A stretch of 64,000 bases of DNA from Bacteroidota bacterium (GTDB taxonomy: Bacteria; Bacteroidota; Bacteroidia; Cytophagales; Cytophagaceae). The translations under genes were made by a program, and so were the position numbers. The notes beneath the pieces are model-generated. The model had not been told where the DNA came from. It made no database searches and saw only the letters and a list, made by a program, of their open reading frames with translations. Below are positions 44,341 to 54,136 of this stretch, in pieces. The stretch lies in assembly GCA_023391415.1 (NCBI GenBank), contig JAEWAY010000011.1:1-64000 (forward strand), in the 5' to 3' direction. Position 1 is the first letter of the stretch. Every line of letters starts with the position of its first letter.

Positions 44341-45594
44341 TAAAAAATAGTCGATTAATGGATTCCGATACCCCGCGAGCAATATTAGAAACGGAATAAA
44401 ACCGGTTTTGTATCGTATGAGCGAACCAAAGTTTGGCGAGGCGTAGGCCATCAATACGGCGGATATGAGGACGTATGTCAATACGGCTACGCTTTCTGTT
44501 GAAAAGGCCCATTGTCTTGTATAAGACCTGTAGGAAATAATAACGAACAGGAGGAGGCCCAGAAAAAGGTTTTCCAGCGCGGCGGGAATCTGTATGGTCG
44601 CGCGGGCGGTTTGCAGGTCCGGGCCGAATAAACCCTGATATAGCGCCCGGGGCGCGTTTTGGATGATGGATGTCCAGGTAGGGGCGAATTCGCTGAAAGT
44701 ATAATCAGGATGAGTGTTTTGCGCCAGTGTCGCCTGGTAATTGGTATATAGAGCCTGTGGAAACGCGCTTAGACGAGTATTGGGATGGAGAAAAGTCGCG
44801 AGTAGAAAACCTATGGTCAGAAAAAGACCGAAAAGAATACATGAAGGGGCGGGGATACGGAAGGAGTTTTGGCGGAGCGTGATTTTGGTGAGACTATACG
44901 CGATGAGCATGGCGCCTATGATACCCGCGTAGTAGTACTTTAGTTGCAGGAGAATGATGAAGGCTATCAAAGTGATTATGCCATGTCGCGATTTGTGTTT
45001 CGCGCCGGGTTGGAGTAAGTGAAGCGAGGATACGATCAGGAAGCCCATGCAGCCTGTCATGACGCTTTCCTTTAATACGCCGGAGGACCAGAATACAAAG
45101 GATGGAAAAAACAAAAAAGCCAGGGCGGCGAGGTACGCGGGTATTTCACGTTCTCTGACCAGCCAGGAAGCCAGATACCATAATCCTGAAAAACTAAATA
45201 AGCTCAGATATAAGGAGGATAGCCAGTAATTGCTTTGCGTGACGATGTTGACGATGGCGAGTATTTTGACAAAAAACAGCGCCCGGGGCTGATTCCAGAT
45301 GAAGAAAAAGGTTTTACTCTCGGAGTCGAACTTGTTAAACAGGACTATATTGAAAAAGTCGGTCGCGCGGCGGGGCAGGAGTTCGGCCAGGTACGAAGCC
45401 AGATTGAAGAGGAAGAAGGTGTCTCCTTCTTCTTTATAGTAGAGTTGATACAACAGGCCGACCAGGATTCCGGCTACAAGTTTGAAAGCCAGGCCGGGTA
45501 CCAGAAATGGTTTTAACGACGCGGGCGCGGGCTGGCGGAGCAATATGAAACACCAGGCGCTAATAAGAAGACTATTGACTATCCAGATCATCAT
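44296..45594 (-). CDS. Polytopic membrane protein, EpsG/GT-C-like
   Basis: The 432-residue protein has about ten to twelve hydrophobic segments. A basic patch is present near the middle (GAKHKSRHG). The overall layout, including KEEGDTFFLFNLASYLAELLP and FFPSFVFWSSGVLKESV, resembles membrane glycosyltransferases or polysaccharide polymerases. The assignment is by general appearance only. It overlaps the DUF2851 gene by 4 bases and the convergent HTTM-like gene by 45 bases at its end. Confidence 0.6.
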   Translation of the reverse strand: MMIWIVNSLLISAWCFILLRQPAPASLKPFLVPGLAFKLVAGILVGLLYQLYYKEEGDTFFLFNLASYLAELLPRRATDFFNIVLFNKFDSESKTFFFIWNQPRALFFVKILAIVNIVTQSNYWLSSLYLSLFSFSGLWYLASWLVREREIPAYLAALAFLFFPSFVFWSSGVLKESVMTGCMGFLIVSSLHLLQPGAKHKSRHGIITLIAFIILLQLKYYYAGIIGAMLIAYSLTKITLRQNSFRIPAPSCILFGLFLTIGFLLATFLHPNTRLSAFPQALYTNYQATLAQNTHPDYTFSEFAPTWTSIIQNAPRALYQGLFGPDLQTARATIQIPAALENLFLGLLLFVIISYRSYTRQWAFSTESVAVLTYVLISAVLMAYASPNFGSLIRYKTGFIPFLILLAGYRNPLIDYFLSGSEIRRQKGQPGS

Positions 45595-46880
45595 GGTTTG
45601 TTGATAATGCTATGGCCGATACGGCAGTTCAGGCAAAGCCGGCTTTTGCAATAACTGTTAAACAGCTCGATACCCGCCTGCGTGTCTCCGGCGTGGTTGA
45701 GTTTGAGCCCATATTTATCCCACATGCGGATAATCCGATTGTTTTCAGGAGGTATTTTTTCCAGAAACGCGATCGCCCGGTCCATCAACGCTTCGTCATC
45801 CCGATAGACCGCTACCGCGGCTATGACGGGAATAACCGTGTTTATCAGAATATTGTTGACGCTTTCTTTGCCGATTCCCGCGCCTGTTCCCGAACGTAAT
45901 TTATCAAATGTATAATGATTTTGCCAGTATTCAGATGGGGAAGCGTTGAGAATGGCGATAAGATGCTCTGAACTTTCCGTTTCGGAAAACAGCGAAAAGA
46001 TATAAGGAACAGATGAGATAAAGCGGGCGAGTTGGGCGATACGCACCGTAGGAAAATTGGCGGGACGAGCGCGAAGAAATTTCCATACGACAGGATTGAG
46101 CTTTTTGGCGCTTAATTGATATTTGGCGGATAAATATTGATATTCCTTTTGTAATTCGCATACATACTGATCTCTGTATGTAACTTCCAGCATACCCGCC
46201 TGCCCAAAAAGCAAGGCTTCTATCTGAAATACGTTGCCGGCATGTTTTTTAAGAATCTTAAAAGGAATACTTTTTCCAAGTTCCATAAACGCGTAGGCGT
46301 TTAGCTTAAACCCAAAGTTTTGACAAAGTACGCGAAAGGTAGTTTCTTCCCAGTCGCCGGCGCATTGGTCCAGAATTTTTAAGACTTCCCGCGCTTTTTT
46401 TTGCAATCGGGTAATGAGCGCGGTTTCAAGCATAGAGAAACGGACGATTTCCGGGATAAGGCGTATGGAGTCGTGACACGCGGGCGATAGCTCGGGATCG
46501 CCGTAGCTGATCAGTTCGGTGTATTTCGACAGGAGCTTCATGTCTGTCCTGTGCTTTAACTCCAATGTAGGAATGGTCGAACGATCGGTTCTGGTTATTG
46601 TCCGGTCATTTTCCCATACCACATGCAAGACTACATTGTCGTAGGCTTTGTCGAGGTGATGCCGGTGCGTGAGCCAATCGGATGATTTGAGGTGGATTTC
46701 GATATGGCCGTACCAGATGATGTCGCCGACACGGATTCTGGCGTTGAGAAAATCGGGACCACTGTCCGTATTTCCGGAACCGGTGGACAGGACCAGGAGA
46801 TTGTCGCCCTGACAGGTTTTGAGTTCAGATTTGTCAAAGTACTGATGTCTCCATACAAATAGGATAAAAGATTCGTTCAT
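45591..46880 (-). CDS. DUF2851 family protein
   Basis: The 429-residue protein opens with FLVWRHQYFD-like sequence (FILFVWRHQYFDKSELK), then SGNTDSGPDFLNARIRVGDIIWYGHIEIHLKSSDW. Both are diagnostic of DUF2851, a Bacteroidota protein of unknown function. It overlaps the membrane protein gene downstream by 4 bases and lies 27 bases from pyrF upstream. The C-terminal segment has a Cys cluster (CKSRLCLNCRIGH). Confidence 0.9.
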   Translation of the reverse strand: MNESFILFVWRHQYFDKSELKTCQGDNLLVLSTGSGNTDSGPDFLNARIRVGDIIWYGHIEIHLKSSDWLTHRHHLDKAYDNVVLHVVWENDRTITRTDRSTIPTLELKHRTDMKLLSKYTELISYGDPELSPACHDSIRLIPEIVRFSMLETALITRLQKKAREVLKILDQCAGDWEETTFRVLCQNFGFKLNAYAFMELGKSIPFKILKKHAGNVFQIEALLFGQAGMLEVTYRDQYVCELQKEYQYLSAKYQLSAKKLNPVVWKFLRARPANFPTVRIAQLARFISSVPYIFSLFSETESSEHLIAILNASPSEYWQNHYTFDKLRSGTGAGIGKESVNNILINTVIPVIAAVAVYRDDEALMDRAIAFLEKIPPENNRIIRMWDKYGLKLNHAGDTQAGIELFNSYCKSRLCLNCRIGHSIINKP

Positions 46881-46907
46881 AGCGGTTGAAAGATAAGATC
46901 ATAAGTA

Positions 46908-47735
46908 TTATAGATATTTGTCCAGAAGTATTTCCATTTCCTGTTGAAGTTGACGGGCCGCTTTGCCGGCTTCCTTGGCGAAAGACTGATCGTCGCTGGC
47001 GTAGATAACGCCTCTTGAGGAGTTGACCAGCAGGCCGCATTGGCTGTTGATTCCATAGCGGGTTACTGATTCCAGATCGCCTCCCTGCGCTCCGACACCG
47101 GGCACCAGCAGGAAATGGTCCGGAGCGATTCGCCGGATCTCTTTAAACAATTCTCCCTGTGTAGCGCCCACGACAAACATAAGGTTTTGGTCTGAAGCCC
47201 AGCTCATGTTTTTTTTCATTACTTCTTCAAATAGCGGGTGAGACTGGTGAACAACAAGCTTTTGAAAATCGCCGCTGCCGGGATTGGAAGTCAACGCGAG
47301 TACGATGACCCATTTGTCTTTGAATTCAAGAAAGGGTTTGACGGAGTCTTCTCCCATATAGGGCGCCACAGTGATCGCGTCAAACTCCATACCGGAGGAA
47401 GATTTGTCAAAAAAAGCGCGCGCGTACAGTCCTGAGGTGTTGCCTATGTCGCCTCTTTTGGCGTCGGCGATGGTCAAGACGGATTTGGGAATCAGTTCCA
47501 TGGTTTTGACGAGACTTTCCCAGCCGCGGGGACCCATCGCTTCGTAAAAAGCGATATTGGGTTTATAGGCTACGGAATAATCGATTGTAGCTTCAATAAT
47601 CTGACGATTAAACTCGAATACGGGATCTTTTTCTTTTAAAAGATGGGCGGGTATTTTTCGGATATCCGTATCCAGACCTACGCAGAGATAAGATGATTTG
47701 CGCTTTATTTGCTCAAAAAGATCATTTTTGTTCAT
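46908..47735 (-). CDS. pyrF: Orotidine 5'-phosphate decarboxylase (type 2)
   Basis: The 275-residue enzyme makes UMP from OMP, the last step of pyrimidine synthesis. The long form (about 270 residues) opening with SSYLCVGLDTD and the active-site DAKRGDIGNTSGLYA motif identify type 2. It ends with a phosphate-site region VPGVGAQGGDLES and SSRGVIYAS. It is on the minus strand upstream of the DUF2851 gene. Confidence 0.96.
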   Translation of the reverse strand: MNKNDLFEQIKRKSSYLCVGLDTDIRKIPAHLLKEKDPVFEFNRQIIEATIDYSVAYKPNIAFYEAMGPRGWESLVKTMELIPKSVLTIADAKRGDIGNTSGLYARAFFDKSSSGMEFDAITVAPYMGEDSVKPFLEFKDKWVIVLALTSNPGSGDFQKLVVHQSHPLFEEVMKKNMSWASDQNLMFVVGATQGELFKEIRRIAPDHFLLVPGVGAQGGDLESVTRYGINSQCGLLVNSSRGVIYASDDQSFAKEAGKAARQLQQEMEILLDKYL

Positions 47736-47810
47736 GTCTCAAAATAAGAAAATAAAGCGGAGTGTTGAAAGATAAGCCGGGTATTATTAAGAATACGCGG
47801 AAAATGTGAA

Positions 47811-47840
47811 AAAAAAGAGACTGCCTGAAAAGACAGTCTC
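47811..47840 (-). terminator. Terminator of the barrel-protein gene
   Basis: On the minus strand the stem GAGACTG/CAGTCTC (47834-47840 with 47817-47823, extended inward by one pair) is followed by a run of T (47811-47816 and beyond). It ends transcription from 48503. Confidence 0.85.
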
Positions 47841-47867
47841 CCTGGTAAGTCATGTTGTTCGCCTGAC

Positions 47868-48503
47868 TTAAAATTTAAATCCGAGAAGAAGTCTTGGATT
47901 GACATAAGATACTTTGAAGTTGGCCAGATCATCGTCATCTTCAAGATCGGAGTTGACGTAAGTCTGGTTGCCCAATTGCAACTCAAAACCAACCGCCAGT
48001 TTTTTATAGCGGAATTTTACTCCGGGAGCGAAAGCTATGCCATACATGATATAGGCGTTGGAGACGCTTTCATACTCATAAGAAGAAGCTCCGAGATACA
48101 TGGTAGGACTCAGGTTGAAATACGCGTCAATGGCGATATTGTCAACGGGAGAGAAACTCGCCATCGGACCAAACTTTAACAGGCCAAGGTGGAAGGAGGA
48201 TATTCTGTATCCAGGATTAGCTTTGGAACTACCTCCAATTGTAAACCAGCTTACGTTCATACCAACGCCAAAATTGTCGTTTTTGTAGAACATCCACTGA
48301 GATCCGAGTTCAAATGTAGGCTGGATACCTAATGATGTAGGACCGGTTATGCTGGGAAAGCCAAGACCTAAATGAAGATATAGGCCGTTGGAAATCATTC
48401 CCTTTTTCTTGTTGATTCCAATGATTGACTCATTTTGATTGTCGCCCGCGTGAGCGGAAACCAATCCAATACATACTAACGCGAGGGTAATTAATTTTCT
48501 CAT
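47868..48503 (-). CDS. Outer-membrane beta-barrel protein
   Basis: The 211-residue protein has a signal peptide (RKLITLALVCIGLVSAHAGD). Alternating hydrophobic/polar strands run throughout, closing with a C-terminal VSYVNPRLLLGFKF that ends in Phe, as in barrel proteins. An acidic loop LEDDDDLAN lies near the end. No specific family is recognised. A TATATTTG box lies upstream at 48539-48546, and a strong terminator follows. Confidence 0.7.
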   Translation of the reverse strand: MRKLITLALVCIGLVSAHAGDNQNESIIGINKKKGMISNGLYLHLGLGFPSITGPTSLGIQPTFELGSQWMFYKNDNFGVGMNVSWFTIGGSSKANPGYRISSFHLGLLKFGPMASFSPVDNIAIDAYFNLSPTMYLGASSYEYESVSNAYIMYGIAFAPGVKFRYKKLAVGFELQLGNQTYVNSDLEDDDDLANFKVSYVNPRLLLGFKF

Positions 48504-48538
48504 TAAATTTTATCGTTTTGATTAATTAGATGCGATGG

Positions 48539-48546
48539 CAAATATA
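48539..48546 (-). promoter_or_regulatory. Candidate -7 box (TATATTTG) for the barrel gene
   Basis: On the minus strand TATATTTG lies 35 bases upstream of the ATG at 48503. A TTTG occurs upstream but at only about 14 bases, shorter than ideal. Confidence 0.4.
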
Positions 48547-48702
48547 AATTATTTTTTGCTCAAAAAAACAGTAAGCGTGCTTTTTAGAAAATCCGTCATC
48601 GCGGAGTTTAATGAAAAATAACTCCATAGCTTGACTGGATGGTCTCGATCAAGGGAAATTGGCAGGTAAATTTATTTCGGCGTAAAAAAAATTAATTAAA
48701 AT

Positions 48703-48731
48703 AAAAAAAGCCTGAACGAACTCGTCCAGGC
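48703..48731 (-). terminator. Terminator after lolA
   Basis: A 10-bp stem GCCTGGACGA/TCGTTCAGGC on the minus strand (one G-U pair) is followed by TTTTTTT. It ends the leftward pyrD-ftsK-lolA run. Confidence 0.8.
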
Positions 48732-48759
48732 CTTAAATTAAACCGAAAATGAATGCTTA

Positions 48760-49410
48760 CTAATATCTCAGGTCGTTTACTTCCACCCCCGGATGCTTCG
48801 CCTTGTCAAAGCTGAAATAACTGTCGTCCATCTTTACATTGGGCGTAAAACTTTTTATATAATAGGTATATACATTGCCTGTATTTTCAAAAATCTTCCA
48901 GCTTTTTAGCTGCTTGTCGCTTTTATTGATGATCAGGCGAATTTTGTTGATTTTAGCTTTTCGGTCTGTAGGCTCTAGATCTATGATATTGACGAGCTGT
49001 CCATCGACGGACTGCTCGCCCATCATAATGTATTTAAACCCTTTTTTGTACATTGTATAGATTTTGTCCGGAGTGATATCGTCCGGATCGGGATTAAAGT
49101 CGCTAATGTTCACTTCATTGGCGTCCTTGAAATATGTCCATACGGTAGAGCCATTGTTGATTATTTCCTGGTCTCCTACCTTCAGGTTGAATTTGGAGCC
49201 TTTTACCGCGATTTCCCCTTCCGCTTTTTCTTTCATGTTGTATTCCTTGTTTTCCAGTTCATAGGAAAACTTCGCTTTGAATCCGGACATTTCCTTATAG
49301 CGTTTGCTCATCTCATCCAGTATTCTTTCGGCCTGAGGATCCTGAACCTGCGCGATTACGCTACTAAATCCAACGAGGGCCGTCAATATCAGCGCTATTA
49401 TCTTTTTCAT
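48760..49410 (-). CDS. lolA: Outer-membrane lipoprotein carrier protein LolA-like
   Basis: The 216-residue periplasmic protein has a signal peptide (KKIIALILTALVGFSSVIAQ) and the LolA fold pattern: AERILDEMSKRYKEMSGFKAKFSYE at the start, and a late IRLIINKSDKQLKSWKIFENTGN. It ferries lipoproteins from the inner to the outer membrane. I chose ATG at 49410 over a Met seven codons upstream, since it starts the signal peptide. It follows ftsK by about 26 bases, an arrangement conserved in Bacteroidota. Confidence 0.88.
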   Translation of the reverse strand: MKKIIALILTALVGFSSVIAQVQDPQAERILDEMSKRYKEMSGFKAKFSYELENKEYNMKEKAEGEIAVKGSKFNLKVGDQEIINNGSTVWTYFKDANEVNISDFNPDPDDITPDKIYTMYKKGFKYIMMGEQSVDGQLVNIIDLEPTDRKAKINKIRLIINKSDKQLKSWKIFENTGNVYTYYIKSFTPNVKMDDSYFSFDKAKHPGVEVNDLRY

Positions 49411-49435
49411 GGTACAATCAATAAAACTCAACTGC

Positions 49436-51964
49436 TTAACTGTTTTTTTTATTATTTAATTCATTCAATAACTGTTCCAAACTGTATTCATCCCTGACCA
49501 GGACTTCTCTGGCTTTGCTTCCTTCAAATGGTCCTACGATTCCCGAAGCTTCCAGTTGATCGATCAGTCGTCCGGCCCGGTTATAGCCTAGTTTGAGCCG
49601 ACGCTGTATCAGCGAGGTGCTGCCTTGCTGGTGCGCTACAATAAGTCGCGCGGCCTCTTCAAACATATCGTCCCGGCTGTTGAAGTCAAAGTTGCCTGAT
49701 TCGCCGTCTCCCTCTTCATCTCTGTATTCCGGCAGATAGTACGCGGAGGGGTAGCCTCGTTGCGTACCGATAAAGTCGCAGACATCCTCTACTTCCGGGG
49801 TATCTACAAAGGCGCACTGGATACGCGTCAGTTCGGAGCCATGTGAAAACAGCATGTCCCCTTGTCCTATGAGCTGATCGGCCCCGCCAGCGTCGAGAAT
49901 GGTCCGTGAGTCCACTTTCGATGTTACTTTAAAGGATATCCTGGCCGGGAAGTTGGCCTTGATAATCCCCGTGATCACATTGACGGAAGGTCGCTGCGTG
50001 GCTACTACAAGATGTATGCCAATAGCTCTCGCGAGCTGGGCGAGCCGGGCGATGGGTGTTTCTACTTCCTTGCCCGCCGTCATCATGAGATCGGCCAACT
50101 CGTCGATCACTAGTACAATGTATGGCATAAAGCGATGTCCTTTTTCAGGATTGAGACGCCGCTCCACAAATTTTTTGTTGTATTCCTTCAGGTTTCTGCA
50201 GTTCGCGTCCTTGAGCAGGTCGTAGCGCTGATCCATTTCCATACATAGGGAATTGAGTGTATGGATTACCTTTTTTGTATCGGTGATGATCGCTTCGTCG
50301 GTATCTGGTAATTTGGCCAGAAAATGGCGTTCAATTTTATTAAAGAGTGAGAGCTCTACCTTTTTTGGGTCTACCAGTACCAGCTTAAGTTGACTGGGAT
50401 GTTTTTTATAGATTAAGGAAGTAAGTAATACGTTTAGTCCTACGGATTTACCCTGACCGGTAGCTCCCGCTATGAGTAAGTGCGGCATTTTGGCCAGATC
50501 CATGACAAAAATTTCATTGGAAATGGTTTTTCCGAATACGATAGGCAGATCCATGGCGCTTTTCATGAATTTTTCGGTAGAAAGTACCGACCGGATGGAT
50601 ACCATTTCCTTGTTTTTGTTGGGAACTTCGATTCCGATCGTACCTTTTCCAGGCATGGGAGCGATAATACGTATGCCAAGAGCCGCGAGGCTCAACGCGA
50701 TATCATCTTCCAGGTTTTTGATTTTGGAGATCCGTACTCCGGCTTCCGGAACAATCTCATAAAGCGTCACGGTTGGTCCGATGGTCGCTTTTATGCTTGA
50801 AATGCCAATACTGTAATGGGAAAGGGTTTCCACAATTTTGTCCTTGTTGGCTTCAAGCTCTTCTTTGGTGACCTGTACTTTGGAGCCATCGTATTCCCTG
50901 AGCAGGTCTACCGGGGGATATTGATAACTACTGAGATCCAGTGTGGGGTCAAAATTGAAATTTTTGTCTATGATCTGAACTTCTTCGCTTTCTTCGATTT
51001 CAAGACCGATTTCATCTTCCTGCTCATCGATCGCGGGATCGTTTTCGACTGGCGTATCGTCTACTTCCAGTGTCAGAGACGGATTGGGTTCGCGATCCGG
51101 TAGCGCGGGAGTGGATTTGACCACCCATTGTTCAAGCTCTTTTTCGTCATCCAGTTCTTCTTCGTCGACCAGCAAGGTTTCGTCCGCTTTATTTTCCGCG
51201 GCTTCCTTATTGTTTTGCCGGCTGAGTTGGTTGGCCGGTGTTTCCGCGGCGATGAATGGCGTGTCCGGAATGCCGGATTTTTCCACATCGTCGGGATGTA
51301 TGGACTTGTCGGTCGCCGGGGAGGCGGAGCCGGTGCCGGCTATGGCGGTAATGTTGAAATAGAAAATAAAAAATACCAGAAGCGCGAAAATCAGCAGGAG
51401 CGAGGTACCCCAGCCAAGCAGGCTATCGCTGAGTATAGCCATTTCGTAACCTACTCCTCCACATAAAAAGGCGAGATAGGTTTCCTTTTGTATGAGAAAA
51501 ACGGAGTATCCCAGACACAGGTCGATCCAAAACAGAAAAAAAAGGGATAGGGAAACTACTCTGCCGAAAGGCAGCAAATGCCTTTTGAGAACGACGCGGG
51601 CGCCTATGAGAAACAGGATAGGGATGAATAGAAAGGACGCGATTCCAAACCATTTGAAAATAAAGTAATGGGCTACATAGGCTCCTGTGACTCCGAGCCA
51701 GTTTCTGACTTCTTTGCCTGATTCGGTTACGGAACTGTCGCCGAGACTCTCGATAACGCTCTGGTCGTTGACTCCTGTAAACAGATAGGAGGTAAAAGCG
51801 ATCAGCATGGATATGGAGCAAATGATGATGAAAATGCCGACTGCCAGATGAAAGCGTTTGTCTTTTAAGAATCCAAGCCGGATCGCTGGTACGCGAGGAG
51901 CGCTTTTTTCCCGAAGCGGGGCCGAGGTTTTTTTGGAAGGTTTTTTATAGGTGTTTTCTGCCAT
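49436..51964 (-). CDS. ftsK: DNA translocase FtsK/SpoIIIE
   Basis: The 842-residue protein has four N-terminal hydrophobic segments (to about 210) and an acidic linker (about 215-345). The motor has Walker A GATGQGKSVG, Walker B YIVLVIDELADLM and the conserved RIAFKVxS-type segment (RISFKVTSKVDSRTILD). A C-terminal gamma winged-helix domain (SLIQRRLKLGYNRAGRLIDQLE) reads DNA polarity. It pumps chromosomes at the septum and activates XerCD; xerD lies nearby. It follows pyrD by 27 bases. Confidence 0.97.
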   Translation of the reverse strand: MAENTYKKPSKKTSAPLREKSAPRVPAIRLGFLKDKRFHLAVGIFIIICSISMLIAFTSYLFTGVNDQSVIESLGDSSVTESGKEVRNWLGVTGAYVAHYFIFKWFGIASFLFIPILFLIGARVVLKRHLLPFGRVVSLSLFFLFWIDLCLGYSVFLIQKETYLAFLCGGVGYEMAILSDSLLGWGTSLLLIFALLVFFIFYFNITAIAGTGSASPATDKSIHPDDVEKSGIPDTPFIAAETPANQLSRQNNKEAAENKADETLLVDEEELDDEKELEQWVVKSTPALPDREPNPSLTLEVDDTPVENDPAIDEQEDEIGLEIEESEEVQIIDKNFNFDPTLDLSSYQYPPVDLLREYDGSKVQVTKEELEANKDKIVETLSHYSIGISSIKATIGPTVTLYEIVPEAGVRISKIKNLEDDIALSLAALGIRIIAPMPGKGTIGIEVPNKNKEMVSIRSVLSTEKFMKSAMDLPIVFGKTISNEIFVMDLAKMPHLLIAGATGQGKSVGLNVLLTSLIYKKHPSQLKLVLVDPKKVELSLFNKIERHFLAKLPDTDEAIITDTKKVIHTLNSLCMEMDQRYDLLKDANCRNLKEYNKKFVERRLNPEKGHRFMPYIVLVIDELADLMMTAGKEVETPIARLAQLARAIGIHLVVATQRPSVNVITGIIKANFPARISFKVTSKVDSRTILDAGGADQLIGQGDMLFSHGSELTRIQCAFVDTPEVEDVCDFIGTQRGYPSAYYLPEYRDEEGDGESGNFDFNSRDDMFEEAARLIVAHQQGSTSLIQRRLKLGYNRAGRLIDQLEASGIVGPFEGSKAREVLVRDEYSLEQLLNELNNKKNS

Positions 51965-51991
51965 AGATTGGAGTAAACCTTAATATAATAA

Positions 51992-53029
51992 CTAGTTAAA
52001 TCTTTTAAGAATCCTTCTATTTATTCTTTTTATAAGAGAAGGTCCTTCATATATGTAACCGGAATATACCTGTATCAGTGAAGCTCCGGCTTCCAGTTTT
52101 TCTATCGCGTCTTCCGGACTGCCAATACCGCCAACCGCGATAATGGGAAATGCCCCGGCGGATTTTTGGGATAAATAGCGGATTACTTCCGTAGCGCGCC
52201 TGGTGAGGGGTTGACCGCTGAGTCCCCCATTGCCAATATTTTCGATCTTGCTTTTACCGGATAGTAAACCTTCCCTGCTTATGGTGGTATTGGTCGCGAT
52301 CACTCCCGCGATACCAGATTCTCTGACGATTTCCACGATATCGTCAAGTTGGTTGTCGCTAAGGTCAGGCGCTATTTTTAAGAGTATGGGCTTGGCGGTC
52401 TCTTTTTGGAGATTGAGCTCTTGCAGGCCGGAGAGGATCTTTTTTAAAGGTTCTTTTTCCTGTAGGGAACGCAGGCCGGGGGTATTGGGAGAGCTTACGT
52501 TGACGGCGAAGTAATGTACGTAAGGGTGAAGCGCCTCGAAGCAGGTTTGATAGTCGAGAAAGGCTTCTTCATTGGAAGTAGCTTTGTTTTTTCCGATATT
52601 GCCTCCGATGATGATGTCTGACTTTACTTTTTTCAGACGATCGACCGCGGCCTCTACGCCTTCATTGTTGAAACCCATGCGATTTATAATCGCTTTGTCT
52701 TTGATCAGACGAAAAAGTCGTGGCTTGTCGTTGCCTGGTTGAGCCTTAGGCGTGACGGTGCCAATTTCTACAAAACCAAATCCCATCGCGGCGAATTCAT
52801 CGATCACGCGCGCGTCTTTGTCAAAGCCAGCCGCTAGTCCTACGGGATTGGGGAAGGTCAGTCCCCATACCTGACGTCGCAGACGGGGATCGGAGGTATT
52901 GAAAAGAGCCCGCGCGACAAACCGGCTTCCGGGAATGGACAGTGTTTTTTTTAAGAGGGAAAAGGTGAAGTAATGCGCCTTTTCAGCATCCATTCTGAAA
53001 AGCAGTGGTCGGATCAGTGACTTGTACAA
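51992..53029 (-). CDS. pyrD: Dihydroorotate dehydrogenase (quinone), class 2
   Basis: The 345-residue FMN enzyme oxidises dihydroorotate to orotate at the membrane. An N-terminal helix (YKSLIRPLLFRMDAEKAHYFTF) identifies the quinone-linked class 2. NPVGLAAGFDKDA and the catalytic Ser in FAVNVSSPNTPGLR are present, and the FMN phosphate site is IAVGGIGSPEDA. The family start 'MYKSLIRP' corresponds to a TTG at 53029, so I use that rather than a TTG 17 codons upstream. It is the first gene of the leftward pyrD-ftsK-lolA run. Confidence 0.95.
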   Translation of the reverse strand: MYKSLIRPLLFRMDAEKAHYFTFSLLKKTLSIPGSRFVARALFNTSDPRLRRQVWGLTFPNPVGLAAGFDKDARVIDEFAAMGFGFVEIGTVTPKAQPGNDKPRLFRLIKDKAIINRMGFNNEGVEAAVDRLKKVKSDIIIGGNIGKNKATSNEEAFLDYQTCFEALHPYVHYFAVNVSSPNTPGLRSLQEKEPLKKILSGLQELNLQKETAKPILLKIAPDLSDNQLDDIVEIVRESGIAGVIATNTTISREGLLSGKSKIENIGNGGLSGQPLTRRATEVIRYLSQKSAGAFPIIAVGGIGSPEDAIEKLEAGASLIQVYSGYIYEGPSLIKRINRRILKRFN

Positions 53030-53156
53030 GTTCGTAAAGGCTTTTTCCACAAAGATAGGGTTAATTTTTGGAGAGTTCAAAAAAAGAAAAAGTGAGTCTG
53101 TGTCGGGAGTGAATATTATATGTTGTTTTTAAGGTGTTAGTATACAGTGTTTTATT

Positions 53157-54074
53157 TTATATATTTCTTTCTCTTTTGCTTCTGGGATGATGCCTGATAA
53201 TGACTTGTTTCAGGTATTCATGGTCCAGATGGGTATAAATTTCGGTCGTGGTAATGGATTCATGTCCGAGCATGGCTTGTACGGCCCTGAGATCGGCGCC
53301 CCCTTCGATCAGGTGCGTAGCGAAGGAATGTCGAAAGGTATGAGGACTTATTTTTTGGATCAGTCCCGCTTCCTGGCTTATATTTTTGACGATGGTAAAA
53401 ATCATGACTCTTGTGAGGGCTTGTCCTCGCCGGTTAAGAAAGGCGTAATTTTCAAAGCCTTTTTTTACAGGTACGAGCGGCCGGACTTCATCCAGATAGA
53501 TTTGAATATGTCGAAGCGCTGATCGGCCTATTGGTACGAGCCGTTCCTTGTCTCCTTTGCCGGTTACTTTAAGAAAACGTTCTCCAAAAAAAATATTGGA
53601 AATTCGCAGGTTGATCAATTCGGATACCCGCAGACCGGAGCTGTACAGGGTTTCGAGCATAGCCCGGTTTCTCGCGCCTTCCGGAGTCGAGAGATCAATG
53701 GTGTCCAGCAGCAGGTCGATATCCTGCACGCTTAGGGTATCCGGGAGCTGGCGGCCTAGCTTTGGCGACTCGATGATGGCGGCTGGATCATCGCTGATCG
53801 CTTCTTCGTACATGAGAAATCTGAAAAAAGCCTTGACGCCGGAAAGTATCCTGGCCTGAGAGTGCGCGCTCAGTCCATGGCCGTTTAAATAGGAAAAAAA
53901 ATTGTCCAGATCCGGAGTATTGATCTCGGCGGGAGAATCAGGTAAATTGGAGATTTCTGAAAACTGTTTTAGCTTTACGACATCCTGAAGATAGGCGCTT
54001 ATCGAGTTTTCGGAGAGTGAGCGTTCTAGTTTGAGAAAGTTTTTAAACTGCTTGATCGCTATTTCCCAATTCAT
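53157..54074 (-). CDS. xerD: Site-specific tyrosine recombinase XerD
   Basis: The 305-residue recombinase resolves chromosome dimers at dif. An N-terminal SAM-like core-binding domain (KNFLKLERSLSENSISAYLQD) is followed by the catalytic domain. Catalytic residues, numbered from the ATG at 54074, are Arg149 (GLRVSELINL), Lys173 (GKGDKER), His245 and Arg248 (HTFRHSFATHL), His271 and Tyr280. A second ATG five codons upstream (54089) is possible. It is divergent from aroQ, a conserved neighbour pair. Confidence 0.94.
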   Translation of the reverse strand: MNWEIAIKQFKNFLKLERSLSENSISAYLQDVVKLKQFSEISNLPDSPAEINTPDLDNFFSYLNGHGLSAHSQARILSGVKAFFRFLMYEEAISDDPAAIIESPKLGRQLPDTLSVQDIDLLLDTIDLSTPEGARNRAMLETLYSSGLRVSELINLRISNIFFGERFLKVTGKGDKERLVPIGRSALRHIQIYLDEVRPLVPVKKGFENYAFLNRRGQALTRVMIFTIVKNISQEAGLIQKISPHTFRHSFATHLIEGGADLRAVQAMLGHESITTTEIYTHLDHEYLKQVIIRHHPRSKRERNI

Positions 54075-54136
54075 GGCTTCGGTTATCATGTAATAAATAA
54101 AGATATCAAAAAAACGTAGAATAATTCGCTTGTATT